From Polytrichum commune (lineage: Eukaryota > Streptophyta > Polytrichopsida > Polytrichales > Polytrichaceae), in assembly GCA_950295325.1 (NCBI GenBank), contig OX485806.1:56291169-56355168 (forward strand): a DNA stretch of 64,000 bases. Direction: 5' to 3'. The position numbers and the translations under genes were made by a program. Position 1 is the stretch's first letter, and each line of letters begins with the position of its first letter. The notes below the pieces were generated by a model, which saw nothing but the letters and a program-made list of their open reading frames with translations, made no database searches and was not told where the DNA came from. This document shows positions 10,553-20,604 of the stretch, piece by piece.

Positions 10553-11011
10553 TTATACAAATTGTTCGGGTAGGAGGGGGAAGTGTTGTGCTAGGTTTTG
10601 TTGGGTTACGACCTTTCTTTGGGCTATGCTTTGGTTAATGTGGTTATATATGGATGTTATTGAGGGGACTTGTGATGTGTATTTGGCGAATATTTGTGAT
10701 AGGTAGGGAGGTTCTATGTATTGGTGTGGGCCAGTGTTTTGTAACCTTTGTAGTATAGTGAGACATCTTGGGTCTAGATGTTTAGAGAGTTGTTCATTGC
10801 ATTGCTGAGGTATTGGGCTCATGGCTATTATGAAGGCGTATATCTGGTAATGTAGGGGGTATTGTGATAGTAGGATACTGTGCCGATGGAGATGAGGTAG
10901 GATTATGTTGTGGTTGGGTGAGGCATGTTGGGCCAAGTGTGGGGCAAAGAGCTCTTCTAGGTGTTGGTATTGAGGTTTAAGTCTTAGGGTATGTGTTATG
11001 AAGTACAGTCT
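10553..11011 (-). pseudogene. LINE ORF2 segment between 2A-like motif and endonuclease
   Basis: The minus frame is the same as that of the 2A-like leader and of the first endonuclease part. It is interrupted only by a TAA at 11,014-11,012 and a stop at 10,555-10,553. It encodes about 150 residues with ISQIFAKYTSQVP-like helical character, rich in Gln, His and Leu, and no domain I recognise. It would form the N terminus of the mature replicase if the 2A-like motif acts. Confidence 0.5.
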
Positions 11012-11536
11012 TTATCTTTTGGTGTATTCTTTTGGGAGATTTTTGAGGATTTGTATGAGCGGTCCGGGGTTGGGTTGTATGTCTCCTCCTAGGAGTATGA
11101 GTGTTTGGAGGTCGCTGATGTATGTAGCTATTTTGTATATGTTTGGGTGTCTATGGTAAGGGCGTTTTATTGCGTAGAAGGTTATGCTGGTTATGCTAGT
11201 TATGTGCACATGTATGGGTTTTTGGTGTTGCAATTGTAATTGGTGTGGGGAGTGGGGTGGTATGGTAACTTGTGGGTCTATGGTATATGTGGGGGGTATT
11301 ATGGTTACTATTTTATGCGCATGTGTTATAAGTTGTGGCATGAGTGTTGGGGTTGTCATTTGTAAAGTATAAGTGTAGATTTGATTATGGGTAGTATGAT
11401 AATAAGGGTTTATTTGGTTGACGGGGGGGGGAGGTGGATTAGCCATATTATGAGTGTAAGGCTTAGTGTTGCTAGTTTTCTTAGATGGTATTTTGATTTT
11501 GGGTAGTGCTTTGGTGGTGTGCTTCGGTGGGGACAT
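11012..11536 (-). CDS. LINE ORF2 leader ending in a 2A-like motif
   Basis: A 174-codon frame opens at an ATG (11,536) and contains LILLGGDIQPNPGP at residues 146-159 (11,101-11,060). This matches the 2A core D-(V/I)-(E/Q)-x-N-P-G-P preceded by the usual Leu-rich, Gly-containing stretch. In viruses and some LINEs, 2A makes the ribosome skip the Gly-Pro bond and release the upstream peptide while translation goes on. Here it would separate a Pro/Thr/His-rich leader of about 158 residues from the replicase. The frame stops 15 codons later at TAA, then continues in the same frame to the endonuclease, so the stop is probably secondary decay. Function is inferred from motif only. Confidence 0.7.
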   Translation of the reverse strand: MSPPKHTTKALPKIKIPSKKTSNTKPYTHNMANPPPPPVNQINPYYHTTHNQIYTYTLQMTTPTLMPQLITHAHKIVTIIPPTYTIDPQVTIPPHSPHQLQLQHQKPIHVHITSITSITFYAIKRPYHRHPNIYKIATYISDLQTLILLGGDIQPNPGPLIQILKNLPKEYTKR

Positions 11537-11868
11537 AATTGTTGGTAGCTAGTGTGCATGCATGTAATGGTAAGAGAGGGTGGCCGAAGTGTGAGTTTGC
11601 ACTCTTTATTATAAGTATGATATAAAGAATAAAACAAGACGTATAGGGACCATTGAAGGTAGTCCATGTGGTAGCTATTCATTAAAAGTATGAAGCCCTT
11701 GATGGTGGATTGGAGGGTTGCCATGGAAGCCCGGGGGCGCTTGGAGTGGGAGCGGTGGGCGGTTGTGTTGGGTCTTTGTAGCATTGGAGGTGGGATGGTC
11801 CTTTGGAGAATTTCCGGGGCGGCGGCGGATAGGCCAATGACTATCCCTTGCATTCGAATATTGGATTG

Positions 11869-14085
11869 TTAAAATTCGTGGGCGATCGTCCTGAGGAGTG
11901 CTTGGAGCTGGGTGGTGTAGTGGATGATTGTTGTCGTAGTTGCTTCAAGTCTTCGATCCGTGTGGGTATTGATTATTGTGGTGAGGGTGCCAAATTTCTC
12001 GTCGAGTTTGTTCCCGAGGTCCTTCATGGTCTTGATGAGGTGTTTTCCGGTGACGAGTGGGTTGAGATTGGCGGCATTATTCATTGCTTGGATCTTGTCC
12101 GTCATGGCCTCTCTTACGGGTGCGTATGCAAGGCGGATTGTCATGTTGTTGGGGTCCGTACCATCAATATTTCCTTGATCTGTGATGAAATCTATGCGCC
12201 TTCCGAGTATGTATGTTGACTTTTGTAACCATTCCGTGTGTACCGCGGCATTAAGGCATTGAATGTGTCACCATCCCACTTACTTATCGGTGTGAGGGTG
12301 ATTGTTAGCGCCAAAATTTACTCCATCTATGTTGTCCACAACAAATATTTGTTTTATGGCTTGTGTGATGGATGTTTGGGTTTCACGTTGTAGAAGGTTG
12401 TTGGCCACGAAGGTGGTACTAATCCAGAGCTCCGATGGGTTGCCGGCGCTTCAATCCCGGGTGATATTTACTTGGAGTTTCTCGTGGTTGAAGACAAGCC
12501 CGTCCTTGAGCACTATGTCTTTTGCTTCTTCCGTGGTGAGGGTAAGGAATGTGAAGTTCTTGTCTAGCTCCCGTTTGGTGAGGCTCGTAAATTCGTGTTA
12601 TTTCCCGGAGTAATAACTCTCATGTACGAGGGCCTCGAATATGTTGAATGCGTGTTCGTGACATAGCGATTCTCCTTTGAGATATAGTCATAGATTGCGG
12701 ACCTTGGTAACAAGCTCATATCCCTTCTCTACCTTTCCGATAACCGACACTCCATCCTCCATGTCCATGGCGAATGCTCGACTACCTTGGAGGAGTGTGA
12801 TTCCGTCGCCTTGTGGGTGTTGGAGGTGTATTTTGATGAACCCCACCCAATTTTTGGTGATGGCGTTAATACCAATATCAATTGGGTTTGAGTATGTCAT
12901 TTTGAGGGGTATGTCCATTTGCTAGAGTCTATTTAGGCAAACTCCCTTCGCCTCTTGCCTACTAATGCTTTTGAATATGTAGTCAAAATAGATGGTAATG
13001 TGGAATCCTTCGGATAGTCCGGTGGTGAAGTGGAGATGGTTGCCAGAGACCACATCCGATCTCTCACTTGGATACAATAATTGTGGTATCCGCAGGAATA
13101 TTCTCATGGTGTCTTGAAATCTATGATTTCTCTTGAGGGGGTCCCGATCTTTGCGAACTCTTCATTGGTGCAGTGCTCGTGTATGATGTCTTTGTCCTTT
13201 TGTAGCGCGACGGCTTTGTGGATTGGGAAGCCTAGCCACATTTGTGAGACTATATTCATGCTCGGGATTGCTTCTTTGGTCTTCAAAATTTGGGATTTGC
13301 TTGAGAGGGAGGTGGCCATATGTCTCCTCACCTCACTTTTTTTAGTGCTATGGGTGTCGGTTGTAGTTTTCCTCCTTGGGCTTTCATGTGATGTTGTTGT
13401 GGGTATCATTTACACTAGGTTGATGCCGTCTAGTCGGAATGCGGCGGCTTAATTGAGAGCGGTGGTGAATTCATCATTTGAAATGGAGAGCTGGAGGGAG
13501 TTCTTCCCATGTTCGGGGGAGACATCTTCGAGTTACATGTCAATGTCAAGTTCATGGTAGGGGGTTTTTTCCTTCATAAGTGTGGGTTGCTTTGCTTGGG
13601 GGCCATCTGCTCCCCCCTCATCCTCCTTGTTGAAGTTTTCTAACAAGGCTCTACGCCTCCTAAACATACTCTCGACCCCGCCCCTATTCACGGCCTCGCC
13701 CTCAGTGCCATTGGCTCCTATGCCTCCTTGCTGGTTTGTTTGTCTTTGCCCCGCTCCGCTCTTGCTTACGGCCCCGCCCCTGGTGTCACTAGCTCCTGAG
13801 TCTACTTGCACGGTTACCTATCTTCGCCCCGTCCCGCCCCGCCCCTGCTCACGGCCCTGCCGTCGGTGCCATCAACACGTGCGTCTGCTTACTCGTTTGC
13901 ATGTCTTTGCCCCACCCCCAGTGCCACCAGCGCCTAAGTCTACTCGCTCGCTCGCTCGCATGTCTTCGCCCAGCCCCACCCCTGCTCAAGACCTCGCCTT
14001 CGGCGTTGCTAGCCCCGATTTCGGTGTCCTCGTTTTTTTTGTAGCCACTCCCTCGCCTGCTCCCAACTTCATTGTTGGAGGCCAT
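11869..14085 (-). pseudogene. LINE ORF1 (gag-like), broken
   Basis: The likely start is the ATG at 14,085-14,083 (MASNNEVGSRRG). Pieces follow in several minus frames: 13,811-13,533, 13,409-13,104, 13,107-12,922, 12,918-12,688, about 12,600-12,300, and 12,144-11,869. They include KNWVGFIKIHLQHP, and LTTEEAKDIVLKDGLVF, which suggest an RNA-binding gag-like domain as in plant LINE ORF1 proteins. A helical C-terminal part reads TMKDLGNKLDEKFGTL and ends HEF-stop at 11,869. ORF1 proteins package element RNA. At least five frameshifts or stops break it. The domain name is inference. Confidence 0.6.
13680..14040 (-). repeat. GC-rich tandem repeat in LINE ORF1 N terminus
   Basis: About four imperfect units of 75-90 bp repeat a pattern of CCCCGCCCC..., GTGCCA(T/C), GGCTCCT or AGCGCCT, then a Cys/Thr-like CTTGC or CTCGC run and TGTCTTCGCCC. 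On the coding strand each unit encodes a Gly/Arg-rich segment such as GGAGRRHASERASRLR and GGAVSKSGAGQRQTN. This gives ORF1 a basic, Gly-rich, probably disordered N-terminal tail. GC content is clearly higher than in the rest of the window. Confidence 0.55.
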
Positions 14086-15420
14086 GTTGATTGAAGCTAG
14101 GGTGGTAGGGGCTTGGATGAGAGGATGTGTGAGGTATTGGGGTATTTGAGGGTGAGCTTGTGGGTGGTGGGGTTGTTTATTTTGGCATTGTGGGGCTTGT
14201 TTTGGCTTGGAGTTTTTGCATTTTTTGGTGAATTCCTTTTTTCTAGTCTTGGAGTAGGTGGGTGTTTGAGTGGGGTTTTCCGATCTTGGGTGGTATGGTG
14301 GATTGAGCTGTAGCAAAATTTGTGGTATTTGGTCGTTTGTGGTGTATAGATCTACATGGGTTTCAGCATTTTGGCATAGTGGATCTGATTTTAGTTGAGG
14401 TTTGTGGCGGGTTTGAGTATATGGTGGTTTGCTTGTTTTGGCATAATTAGGTGTCAAAGTGTGGTTTACTGATCTAGGGTGGGTTGGCTTGTTTTGGGGT
14501 TTTTTGTGGTTATTTGTGTGGTTTTTAGTATGGATCTGGTGTGGAGGTTGTTTGATCATGGTCGTGTGGAGGCGCGTGGGTCGGTGGCAATAATGTTTGA
14601 GAGGTAAGTTTATGGATAGTTTTGTGTTGAGTTTTTGGTTTTTTGAGGGGAAGTGTTTGCTAAGTGGTAGATGCAAGTGGTTTTGCTTACCCTTATGTGT
14701 GTGGTGTTGTGTTATGTGGGTGGCAATGGCGATTTTGTTGTGCGTGGAGCACATTGCGGTCTTGGAGGTAGCTTTTGGTGGTGATTTATAGTTATTAGGG
14801 AGTGGTAGTTTGTTAGGTGGGGTGACATTCTTGAGTGATACCTTAGTGGGCGTTGTATTGTGGGTGAGCGGTAGCAACTTAGTGGGTAGATTGTGGGTGG
14901 TGGCATTGGAGGGTGGTAACTTGGTGGATAGATTGTGGGGGTTAGCATTGATGGGTGAATATTGTGGTGTGTGTAGGCACACAAGGCAATGGTGCTTATG
15001 AGCACCCATGTTATAGAGAAAGGTGAAACCCTAATGTTGGTGTGTATAATGGTGTTGATGCTCTTCTTTCTCCCTCCTCTCTTAGATCTAGATCTATTCC
15101 CCTTCTCTTCTCTCCTTTGGATCCGGCTCTTCGGTGGTTTCTTGTTGGGGTGGCCATCCCCTTACAACTCACTAGGAGTCTCTCGCCTTGTTTGTTGCTA
15201 TTATTGTTGCTTTTGGTCGCCAACATTTTGTTTTCATTTGACAAGGCTATCTATCCAGCTTTGTGCTCACGTACGTGTAGCTTATTTGCTTGCTTGCTTG
15301 CTTAACGGCCTAGAACTCTGTGCCATGTCTCTTCTTGGATCAAATCTCTCCTTGATCGGGAGTTGATGGTCTTGTTAGATCTCGGCCCTGTGCATTTCCA
15401 TCGATCACGTAGTCGTCCTT
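14086..15420 (-). other. LINE 5' region with a long open frame
   Basis: Upstream of the presumed ORF1 ATG the same minus frame stays open to 15,009, about 308 codons with a His/Thr/Asn/Pro-rich, low-complexity sequence. The A/C-rich strand bias makes stops rare, so this may be untranslated leader rather than protein. Beyond 15,009 there are GAAGAGAAGGGGAATAG-type purine stretches. The possible target duplication at 15,423-15,441 marks the 5' end. Promoter elements were not identified. Confidence 0.45.
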
Positions 15421-15441
15421 CGCCCTATATGTACATAATAT

Positions 15442-17743
15442 CCATGAGATACCTTTAAAAATTTCAAGATTTTCTATGTGTAGACCAAAGTCTCCTCATC
15501 TATATGCATAGATCATTTTAATTTATATCCAAAATAATTATCCAACTTCTCATCCCTTGATTTCCCATTCACCATGCTCCTTAGTCTTGGACATTCATTC
15601 CTGCAATTTTCCCCCATCCTGAATAATGCATTTCCCAATCAATCCATTACAACTAGCAAACAATAATGATGTTGTTGAAGGCTTCGGCGAGGAGCGGCGA
15701 CCACTCAGAGAATGGTGCAAGAACCACATTTTGCCTCAATGTGGAGATGAATGGGCCAATGCAACAATATTTGAAGCTCCTTTGAAATTGAATGAAACAA
15801 TTAGGCATAATATGCGGAAATTTATGGTCGATGTTAGAACCTCACTATATAGAATTGAGAAACTAAGAAACTCAATAGTATTACAATTCTTTGACTACTC
15901 GCAAAGTGGGAGTGTTGAAGGTGGAGCATTAGATTGTTCATAGTCATAGAAATATAATACTAGAAGGAAAAGGCTACAAGGTTGGTCCGTAGTGGAAGAA
16001 GAGTTATCCTTAATTATTTGTATGAACCAAGTTGAAAATGAGCAACAAAGGGCAAAACAAGGGTTGAAGGAGAACATCTCACTTCAAGCATTGTTCATAT
16101 GCCTTTGTGTACGTATATATGCTTGTGCAATCTGATCTCTACTCCTATTTGACTTCCAATACTCCAAATCAACACCCTCTTCAAACACCATTACAATGGT
16201 GGTGGCAGTCCTTCCATTAGTAGTGGACACAAGGGATGCAGACACAAACTCCAAAGTGGCCATGGTTGTTGCCCCCCCAACATTGGACATGGAGACTTCT
16301 TTCAAAGAAGCCCGACCCATCATTCAATGATAGTGGCATGGAGTCACAAACCCAATGTAGAGGTTGAACAACCACGTTGTTGTAAGCGCGTTAGTAGAGT
16401 AATACATTATGTTTCGTCTTAGATGTCACTCTCTCCTTATCTATCTTGGTAATAGCACATGCTTTCCTTTTGCCTAGTGGTCTGGACCTTCTTCCCTTTC
16501 CTATGCTGCAACAACCTGGCCACCCATACCTCAACCAAGAACACCCTCCCAGAAAACACAAAGCCAAAACCACCAGATGAGAAGAATGACGTATACAACA
16601 TGCAAAGCTTGAGCCAATGCAGACTGGTGAATTAGAAATGCAACAAACATCATATATTCTGCACAGGTAAGTGCTAGGAAACAAGCATTCCACCATTCAA
16701 TCCACAAAACAGCGGTGAAAAAGGTCTATCATAGGGATTTCAAAAATGCGGATGGGAGAAAAAGGTGATGTGACCAGTGGCAACAAGCCTGCATTGAAGA
16801 GTTTGCAAGTTGGCAAGGGTAGCTCTAAACAGATGATCCTGGTAATATAGAATTGAAGCACTGAATAAGCTCATAGGTGAATGCTGTGAACTTTCTACAA
16901 TCCTCAATTTTGTAACTCATCGGAGGTCACAATGTCATGTTGTCTGAGCTGTTTACACAATAGCAGATGTCGGGAAATTTGAAGGACTAGAACCTTACTC
17001 AAGGTACAATCTGCAGAAGAGAAGATAAAAACGACCAAGGGAGGAGTATTTGCACAATGCAGGAGGGAGGCCATACAAAGCTCTTCTTCCAAAGCTAGAT
17101 GGAGCATGCATTGTGCCGACTACCAAAGTCATGTATTCTTGTCAAGTATGTGCGAACTCATCAAGCACCTTGCATACAGCAGCCAAATAAGGAATTTTAG
17201 CCCAATTGTCATGAGCACCTTTAATTTAATATCATCAAAAGTACACAACCAAAATCACCTCATTCCAAACTTCTTGGCCTCATTGGTGCCACTCTTGAGC
17301 GCTTCCAACTCTTGTTGCACTGCTCCAACAACAAAATAACACTGCTAAACAATGTCAACCATTGGCAAGCTGACGCTGAGGAACAGGTCAATGATACTAA
17401 GAATAATGTCAGGTTTCCGCACCTTCTATGGATTTTAGGTAATGCTTCAAAATGCAATCAGACAGTTTCCCTTCGAACCGGATCTGCAGTTGCTCCTCAA
17501 CACCAATATGACCTCAGCAAAGAGATGATGATTCACCCAGGCCTCTGCAAACCATATGATTTTGCCTCCAGAGATACATCTGCTTCAAGGGCTGAAAACT
17601 AAAGCAAATATCAATATCCATGATCTCATTGAGAACTCTGCAATCTCTGAGGCAACCCTCAGGTTGCAATGGTGATTGACCAAGCATTGACAGACAACTA
17701 TGTGGCTACTCCACTTAAAGGATTCTTTCAAAAGGAAAAGCAG
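15442..17743. other. Unassigned DNA downstream of FolD
   Basis: No gene is supported. A plus frame at 15,626-15,943 (105 codons, with LREWCKNHILPQCGDEW) and minus frames at 16,323-16,084 and 16,696-16,391 exist, but have no known domain and no convincing splice partners. The right part includes the 3' UTR of FolD on the minus strand. No clear AATAAA signal was found close to the stop. Confidence 0.35.
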
Positions 17744-19711
17744 TTACAAATCCTCCACTCCGAATGACCTTTTGGCTGCTTCTAGAGTATTTGATAACAG
17801 CATAGCTATAGTCATGGGTCCAACTCCTCCTGGGACTGGCGTGATCATTGATGCTACTTCAGAGGCCTCCTTGTAGCATACATCTCCTAACAAGCGGTAC
17901 CCCTTCTTTGTAGATGGGTCCTGCAGATCACAACAGATACAAAATACTGTCAACAGAAAGATGAAAAGTAAGGGTACCAGAAATCAACAGCTAATGGAAC
18001 CTTGATGAAGGCACAAAGCCTACTGCTTGGTTTCTCAAGTTGGGAAGGGAGAAAGGTGCAAACCTCTACTCCATTAATGCCCACATCAATAACTACGGCC
18101 CCAGGCTTTATCCAATCACCTCGAACCAACTCAGCTTTCCCTACAGCTGCAATCACTATGTCGGCTTCCTTGGTGATCTCTGCAGGGTTCGGTGTGTTGG
18201 AATGAACCACAGTCACTGTTGCATTTTGACGCTGCAATTACCCACAAATTGCTCAGCATGCGTGCCACCCTGAAGGTTGTGAAAAGATGACAAGACACTA
18301 AACTTCTCTCAGCCTCCCACACTACAACATTACTGATAGGTTAAATAGTCACTAACAAACAAGACACTAGTTGATAATTTAATATGAACAACTATTAGGT
18401 CTAAATAATCTCATGAGTCGCTGCAAGAATGGCCCAGGAAATTCATTGCCATCAAATGGTTAGCTCCAGATTTCATCACCAAAACATTTCTTGATAGCTT
18501 CAGGCTTCAAAGTAGTGCCATCCATATCCACAATACCATGTAGCCTTTTCATAACATGCTGGGTTGCTACCAAGCTTCAATGTGATATGCTCAACATGCA
18601 TAGGTCATTCTCAACTTTCCCTGCACTATTTCAAGGTGAATTGGGTCAAGGACCTGTAGAAGCATAGCAGCAGGTGTGCCCACAATATTACTGCGGCCAA
18701 TAACAACAGCACGTTTCCCTTTTATTTGAACACCCGATCGCACAAGCAATTCAATGCAACCCTTCGGTGTGCAAGACACAAACAATGGTTTCCTTCCTTG
18801 CATTGCCAGGGTTCCCAAATTGATGGGGTGGAATCCATCCACATCTTTCTCATAGCTCACTGCCCCGAGCACCACCTCCTCATTCATGTGCTGTCAAAAC
18901 AAGAAGAATACTGTTCAGGTACATTCCCTGTAAATTAGTCTTGCCAATTAATTCATTAATTCACAATTGCTCCTACCCCTTTCCCCCAGGGTCTACCCCC
19001 GGACTGTGGCCATTTACTCATACCTTCGGGAGGGGGAGCTGTACCAGAATCCCGTGGACTTCCGGGTCATCATTAAACTTGCTGACGTGACTCAACACCT
19101 CATCCTGGGTGGACTCCTCTGGTAGGTCAACCCCAAAAGACGCAAACCCAACTTCCGCGCAAGCCTTTTTCTTGTTGCGGACATAGGTTGAGGAGTCTTT
19201 CCGGTCTCCAACCAGCACCACAGCCAGGCCAGGAACTTTCCCTACAACTTCTTTCATCTTTGCCACGTCGGCACCAATCTCCTTCCGTATCTGCTCTGCA
19301 ATCGCTTTGCCATCGATTACAGCTGCTTTCTTTTCCGCTGCAGTCAACGTGGATAACCAAGCTCATCAGTTCCAAGTACCTCAGCAAATCTAGCACCAAC
19401 ACCGACGCACCGGCTTTGCTCCAAGTATCCAATGCCATCACACCATTTGGCTGACCTTGAACCCTAAACCCTCTCATTACGGAAAGGATTTTGTGTTACA
19501 AACCAGCGATCCACCACGAGACCCCTGCACGTAATAGGCGGAAGGAACAATTCCTGCACTAGAAAGAAAAAAAGAAAGACGGAAAGAAAATCGGCATACC
19601 AGTCTCTAAACTGGCACCGCTGCATCGTACATTTGTCACGACTCCTGCCACTTTCGAAACTGGGGATGCCCTCGTTGCGCAACTGAACGGAAGAGCCACG
19701 GTTGCTGCCAT
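17744..19711 (-). CDS. FOLD: Plastid-type FolD: methylenetetrahydrofolate dehydrogenase/cyclohydrolase
   Basis: Five exons on the minus strand: 19,711-19,600; 19,337-19,024; 18,890-18,654; 18,231-18,064; 17,920-17,744. Every junction is GT-AG and in phase, giving 335 residues. The enzyme interconverts methylene-, methenyl- and 10-formyl-tetrahydrofolate with NADP. Visible motifs: Y89-V-R-N-K93 (catalytic Lys), VQLPLP with Gln137, KDVDGFHP with Asp160, the NADP-binding GRSNIVG at 207-213, and [10 protein letters not shown] at 305-314. Residues 1-37 are Ser/Ala/Val-rich without acids until the end, like a chloroplast transit peptide. As I recall it, the closest Arabidopsis match is FOLD4. In-frame ATGs upstream (about 19,765 and 19,798) could lengthen the N terminus. 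The gene looks intact. Confidence 0.95.
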
Positions 19712-20571
19712 TGTACGCGGCTTCTGCAAGAAAACATCACAGAAGCAACATTTTCGCGTCGCCATCCTATAAACCCTAATTCTAAGAAAATCAGACAAGC
19801 TGAGTGCTATCCTCTACTCACAAACGAACAAAATGCTTCTTCTCCAAGACTACACTACAGTCCGAAACAAACCCGCATACCAGAATAAAAGAACATAACA
19901 CTACGCAATGCATCAGAATACCTCCATGGTGGAACTCTAGGCCAACCCAATACAAAAAAGCTTCACATTGTTATGCCAAAACATGAACCCAAATGTCTGG
20001 AGCTTACCACAACTGCTCCGCTTGAGAATTGGAGGGCTTCCATGTCGACCGAACACCGTGAAGGGGCACAGTGCCCACAAGGACAAAACCCAAAGACCCA
20101 AGCGACTCCTGTTGGCGCCGCTCACCAGCGGCTTCGCAAAGTATGTGCTAACCCGCCCTTATTAAGGTCCTGAGGCCTTAAAGTGATACTTTAAGAAACT
20201 TTTGCTATTTCAGGAAGGTTAAGTAGCTTGGAAAATTTTCAAAACAAATCTATAGATTAGCGCATCTATACAGAGTCTACAGATAGTGTACGGGAGATTT
20301 TTGAGCACAGTCGGTCAAAATCCTAGCGCTTCCAAGTCCAATCAGTTACATGTCGTGATCTTATGGTTTTTCCTTCAATAATTTGAGGTATATTCTAGAG
20401 ATTCCTCTAAATTTGTAGGTTATTTTCCTGAAGTCTTCAACTTTAACCAGTTATTTCTCAAGCTCAACCGGTTCATCTATGACTAGTGGTCGGGTCTCCC
20501 TATTCATTACTACAAAAACATTTTCGAAAAAAAAATGCAATGTACAAAAATTCTTGAAGTCATCTTAAGGG

Positions 20572-20573
<2 letters not shown>

Positions 20574-20602
<29 letters not shown>
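20574..20602. repeat. (AT)n microsatellite
   Basis: An uninterrupted AT dinucleotide run of 29 bases, about 14 units. Confidence 0.95.

Positions 20603-20604
<2 letters not shown>

Larger units (their letters stand above)
2200..15420 (-). mobile_element. Long decayed LINE (APE endonuclease, RT, RNase H, CCHC)
   Basis: One non-LTR retrotransposon fills this interval, read from high to low coordinates. The modules appear in order: long 5' region, ORF1, ORF2 leader with a 2A-like motif, endonuclease, linker, RT, RNase H, CCHC finger and a conserved C-terminal tail. The coding strand is strongly A/C-rich (plus strand G/T-rich) over most of the span, and this skew drops at both ends and inside the two nested inserts. 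The left end has a TTATTATTA-type tail instead of poly-A. Flanks GCCCTAGATGTA-TAATA (about 2,185-2,201) and GCCCTATATGTACATAATA (about 15,423-15,441) could be a diverged target duplication. Without the inserts the element is about 11.4 kb, long for a LINE. Stops, frameshifts and lost catalytic residues show it is dead. The outer limits are inference. Confidence 0.75.

Noticed and set aside
13582-14094. 170-codon plus-strand Pro-rich ORF
   Set aside because: Antisense of the GC-rich ORF1 repeat; no domain and wrong strand for the element.
19018-19347. FolD translation starting at exon 2 (MTAAEKK...) as a separate cytosolic isoform
   Set aside because: The apparent Met codon is TTG, and the exon begins at 19,337 after a good acceptor. 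The real ATG is in exon 1, which adds a transit-peptide-like segment in phase.
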